Below the pieces are notes generated by a model, which saw nothing but the letters and a program-made list of their open reading frames with translations, was not told where the DNA came from and did not search any database. The position numbers and the translations under genes were made by a program. A stretch of 64,000 nt of DNA from Rhynchopus euleeides (lineage: Eukaryota > Euglenozoa > Diplonemea > Diplonemida > Diplonemidae), in contig OY723282.1 in assembly GCA_963210315.1 (NCBI GenBank), forward strand, positions 1,736,001 through 1,800,000. The letters run 5' to 3'. Shown one piece after another: positions 62,502 through 64,000 of the stretch (the first letter of the stretch is position 1; every line of letters begins with the position of its first letter).

Positions 62502-64000
62502 ATGCAACACATGTTGTGCCGCGTGTCGCGGCACCTGCTGGCGACACGCTCCCTGCAAGGGGTGCAGCAGCACCGCCCGGTGCGCGGCGCGTGGGGGTGG
62601 GGCGGGTGCACATCCCGCAGCCTGAGCACCACCGCCCCTGCACACGGCGCACCTGTCGCAGTGGGCAACGTCCTGCCGCACGCGGACAGCTTGGCGGTGT
62701 ACAAGTTGGAAGATGCGGCTGGTCATCATGCGTACGTGTGTGTGCCTGATGAGTTGACGTTGGGTCACCTGCGTCTCGTCCAGGATAGCTTGCAAACTAC
62801 ACCCCACATAGCTTTCCGTCGCCTCCATCGCGTGTCAGTTGAGTCTGCGGCGGTGTACAAGTTAGAGGATGCGAGTGGCGTGTGTCTGTACGTTAGTGTG
62901 CGCGATGGGTTGACATTGGAGCACCTCAATCTCATGCAGAATTGCTTACAGACACCACACCTGGCTTTCCGCCGCATCCGTGACACGCATGCCACCGCAG
63001 TGGTTGACGCAGTCCTTGCAGGCGAGAGGCCGTCATCAGATGTTGAAGAAGTGCAAGAACGAAACGACGAGCCACAAGCAGCAGAAGGTACGCCACTTGA
63101 AGTCGTCAACACACAAACAGAGCACCCTCCTGGTCTTGACGACCTGAGCCTCCCCGAAGTCTGCACACACGCCGTGTGTGAGGTGGTGGATGCAAGCGGG
63201 GACAACGCAACGAGCACACTGCCTCTATCTCCGCCTCCACCTTCACCACCCCACTCCGCCATCCCGACGCAGACACCCCCCACTGTTGTTGAGAGTCCCA
63301 CTGACTTGTCTGCGGATTTGGAATGTCGGGGGACACTCACAGAGGGCAGTATGCCCTGCACCGCTCCTGGCCTGACGACGAAGCGCACGTCATCCGTCAG
63401 CCAGGAGGGACACACAAAGGAAAGAAGTCGCAAAAAGAGGAAGAAAAAGAGGAAGGCTGCTCAGGTCCACGCCAGGGTAACGGTGTCCGACCAGTCACGC
63501 GTCCCCGAATCCTGCACACACGCCGTGTGTGAGGTGGTGGCTGCGAGCAGGAACGACGCACGGAGCACACCACCACCCCCGCCTCCACCGCCTCCACCAC
63601 CACCGCCACCACGGCCACCAGCACCATCACCACCCCCGTCACTACCACCACCACCCCCGCCGCCTCCACCACCGCCGCCACCACCCCTCTCCGTGATGCA
63701 GTCACCCTGCAGTCATGAGGGCCCCGCTGAGTTGTCTGCGGAGGAACGTCGGGGAACACTCACAGAAGGCAGTCTGCCCTGCACCGATCCTTTCCTGACA
63801 AGGCAGCGCCAGGCAGAATATGCCACCATCGTGCCATCCCTCATACAGGAGGGCAAGGCTGCTGGGCAGGCACCGCCCCACGCCAGGGTGTCAGTGCCGA
63901 ACCAATTGGGTATCCCCCGAGACTGCACACACGCCGTGTGTGGGGTGGTGGATGCAAACGGGCACCTGTTCCACCTCAGTGTTGTTGAGAGTCCCGAGGA
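62502..64000 (+). CDS. Modular protein with mitochondrial-type presequence, runs off the window
   Basis: From 62502 the frame stays open to 64000 (499 codons and counting). The first ~45 residues are nearly identical to the presequence of the gene at 59846. Two copies of a ~50-residue module follow (VYKLEDA...LTL.HL.L.Q..LQT), then a low-complexity region in which CTHAVCEVVDAS occurs three times and LTEGS.PCT twice. A basic patch (RKKRKKKRK) could be a nuclear signal, which conflicts with mitochondrial targeting. Two proline runs (~63568-63690) are encoded by CCA/CCG/CCT mixtures rather than one pure codon, so the protein sequence seems to be conserved. Function is unknown; the 3' end is missing. 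Confidence 0.6.
   Translation, partial: MQHMLCRVSRHLLATRSLQGVQQHRPVRGAWGWGGCTSRSLSTTAPAHGAPVAVGNVLPHADSLAVYKLEDAAGHHAYVCVPDELTLGHLRLVQDSLQTTPHIAFRRLHRVSVESAAVYKLEDASGVCLYVSVRDGLTLEHLNLMQNCLQTPHLAFRRIRDTHATAVVDAVLAGERPSSDVEEVQERNDEPQAAEGTPLEVVNTQTEHPPGLDDLSLPEVCTHAVCEVVDASGDNATSTLPLSPPPPSPPHSAIPTQTPPTVVESPTDLSADLECRGTLTEGSMPCTAPGLTTKRTSSVSQEGHTKERSRKKRKKKRKAAQVHARVTVSDQSRVPESCTHAVCEVVAASRNDARSTPPPPPPPPPPPPPPRPPAPSPPPSLPPPPPPPPPPPPPPLSVMQSPCSHEGPAELSAEERRGTLTEGSLPCTDPFLTRQRQAEYATIVPSLIQEGKAAGQAPPHARVSVPNQLGIPRDCTHAVCGVVDANGHLFHLSVVESPE

Overview
The window is nuclear DNA from a GC-rich, repeat-dense, intron-poor eukaryote, probably a protist. Every credible gene is one long uninterrupted frame: two receptor kinases of over 1200 codons, a sedolisin protease, ankyrin proteins and a PDZ/C1-like membrane protein. 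Pyrimidine-rich tracts and AG dinucleotides lie just upstream of several start codons, which would suit spliced-leader trans-splicing. A euglenozoan, perhaps a diplonemid, is my best guess, but no spliced leader, rRNA or tRNA gene was found, so the assignment is weak.

Layout. 1-6.8 kb: the 3' end of one non-LTR retrotransposon abuts a second, 5'-truncated but otherwise open copy. 7.4-9.5 kb: an ankyrin gene of 102-bp repeats. 10.3-15.2 kb: three arrays of 31-bp satellite, with a fragment of a class III nucleotidyl cyclase trapped between the first two. 15.7-18.4 kb: a second, shorter ankyrin gene sharing its 5' end with the first, then a ubiquitin-like/ankyrin/zinc-finger gene. 19.1-20.6 kb: three ~350-bp units, each carrying what reads as a complete hammerhead ribozyme core. 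20.9-24.6 kb: a membrane receptor with two kinase domains. 24.6-38.6 kb: gene-free DNA packed with foldback and terminal-inverted-repeat (TIR) elements and a 41-bp palindromic satellite that reverses direction. 38.6-42.3 kb: a second receptor kinase. 42.3-52.5 kb: more TIR elements, many between G/C runs. 52.6-54.3 kb: a secreted sedolisin. 56.3-59.1 kb: a membrane-anchored PDZ-like/C1-like protein. 59.8-64 kb: two modular genes sharing a mitochondrial-type presequence; the second runs off the window.

The genes do not form an evident pathway. Shared themes are membrane signalling (receptor kinases, cyclase fragment, PDZ/C1 protein) and copying of modules: the two ankyrin genes share a 5' end, the two kinases share a nearly identical catalytic module, and the two terminal genes share a presequence. 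The most unusual content is noncoding: the hammerhead repeat units, TA-flanked inverted-repeat elements sitting in G/C runs, a 75-bp miniature element nested in another, and the 31-bp satellites around the cyclase fragment.
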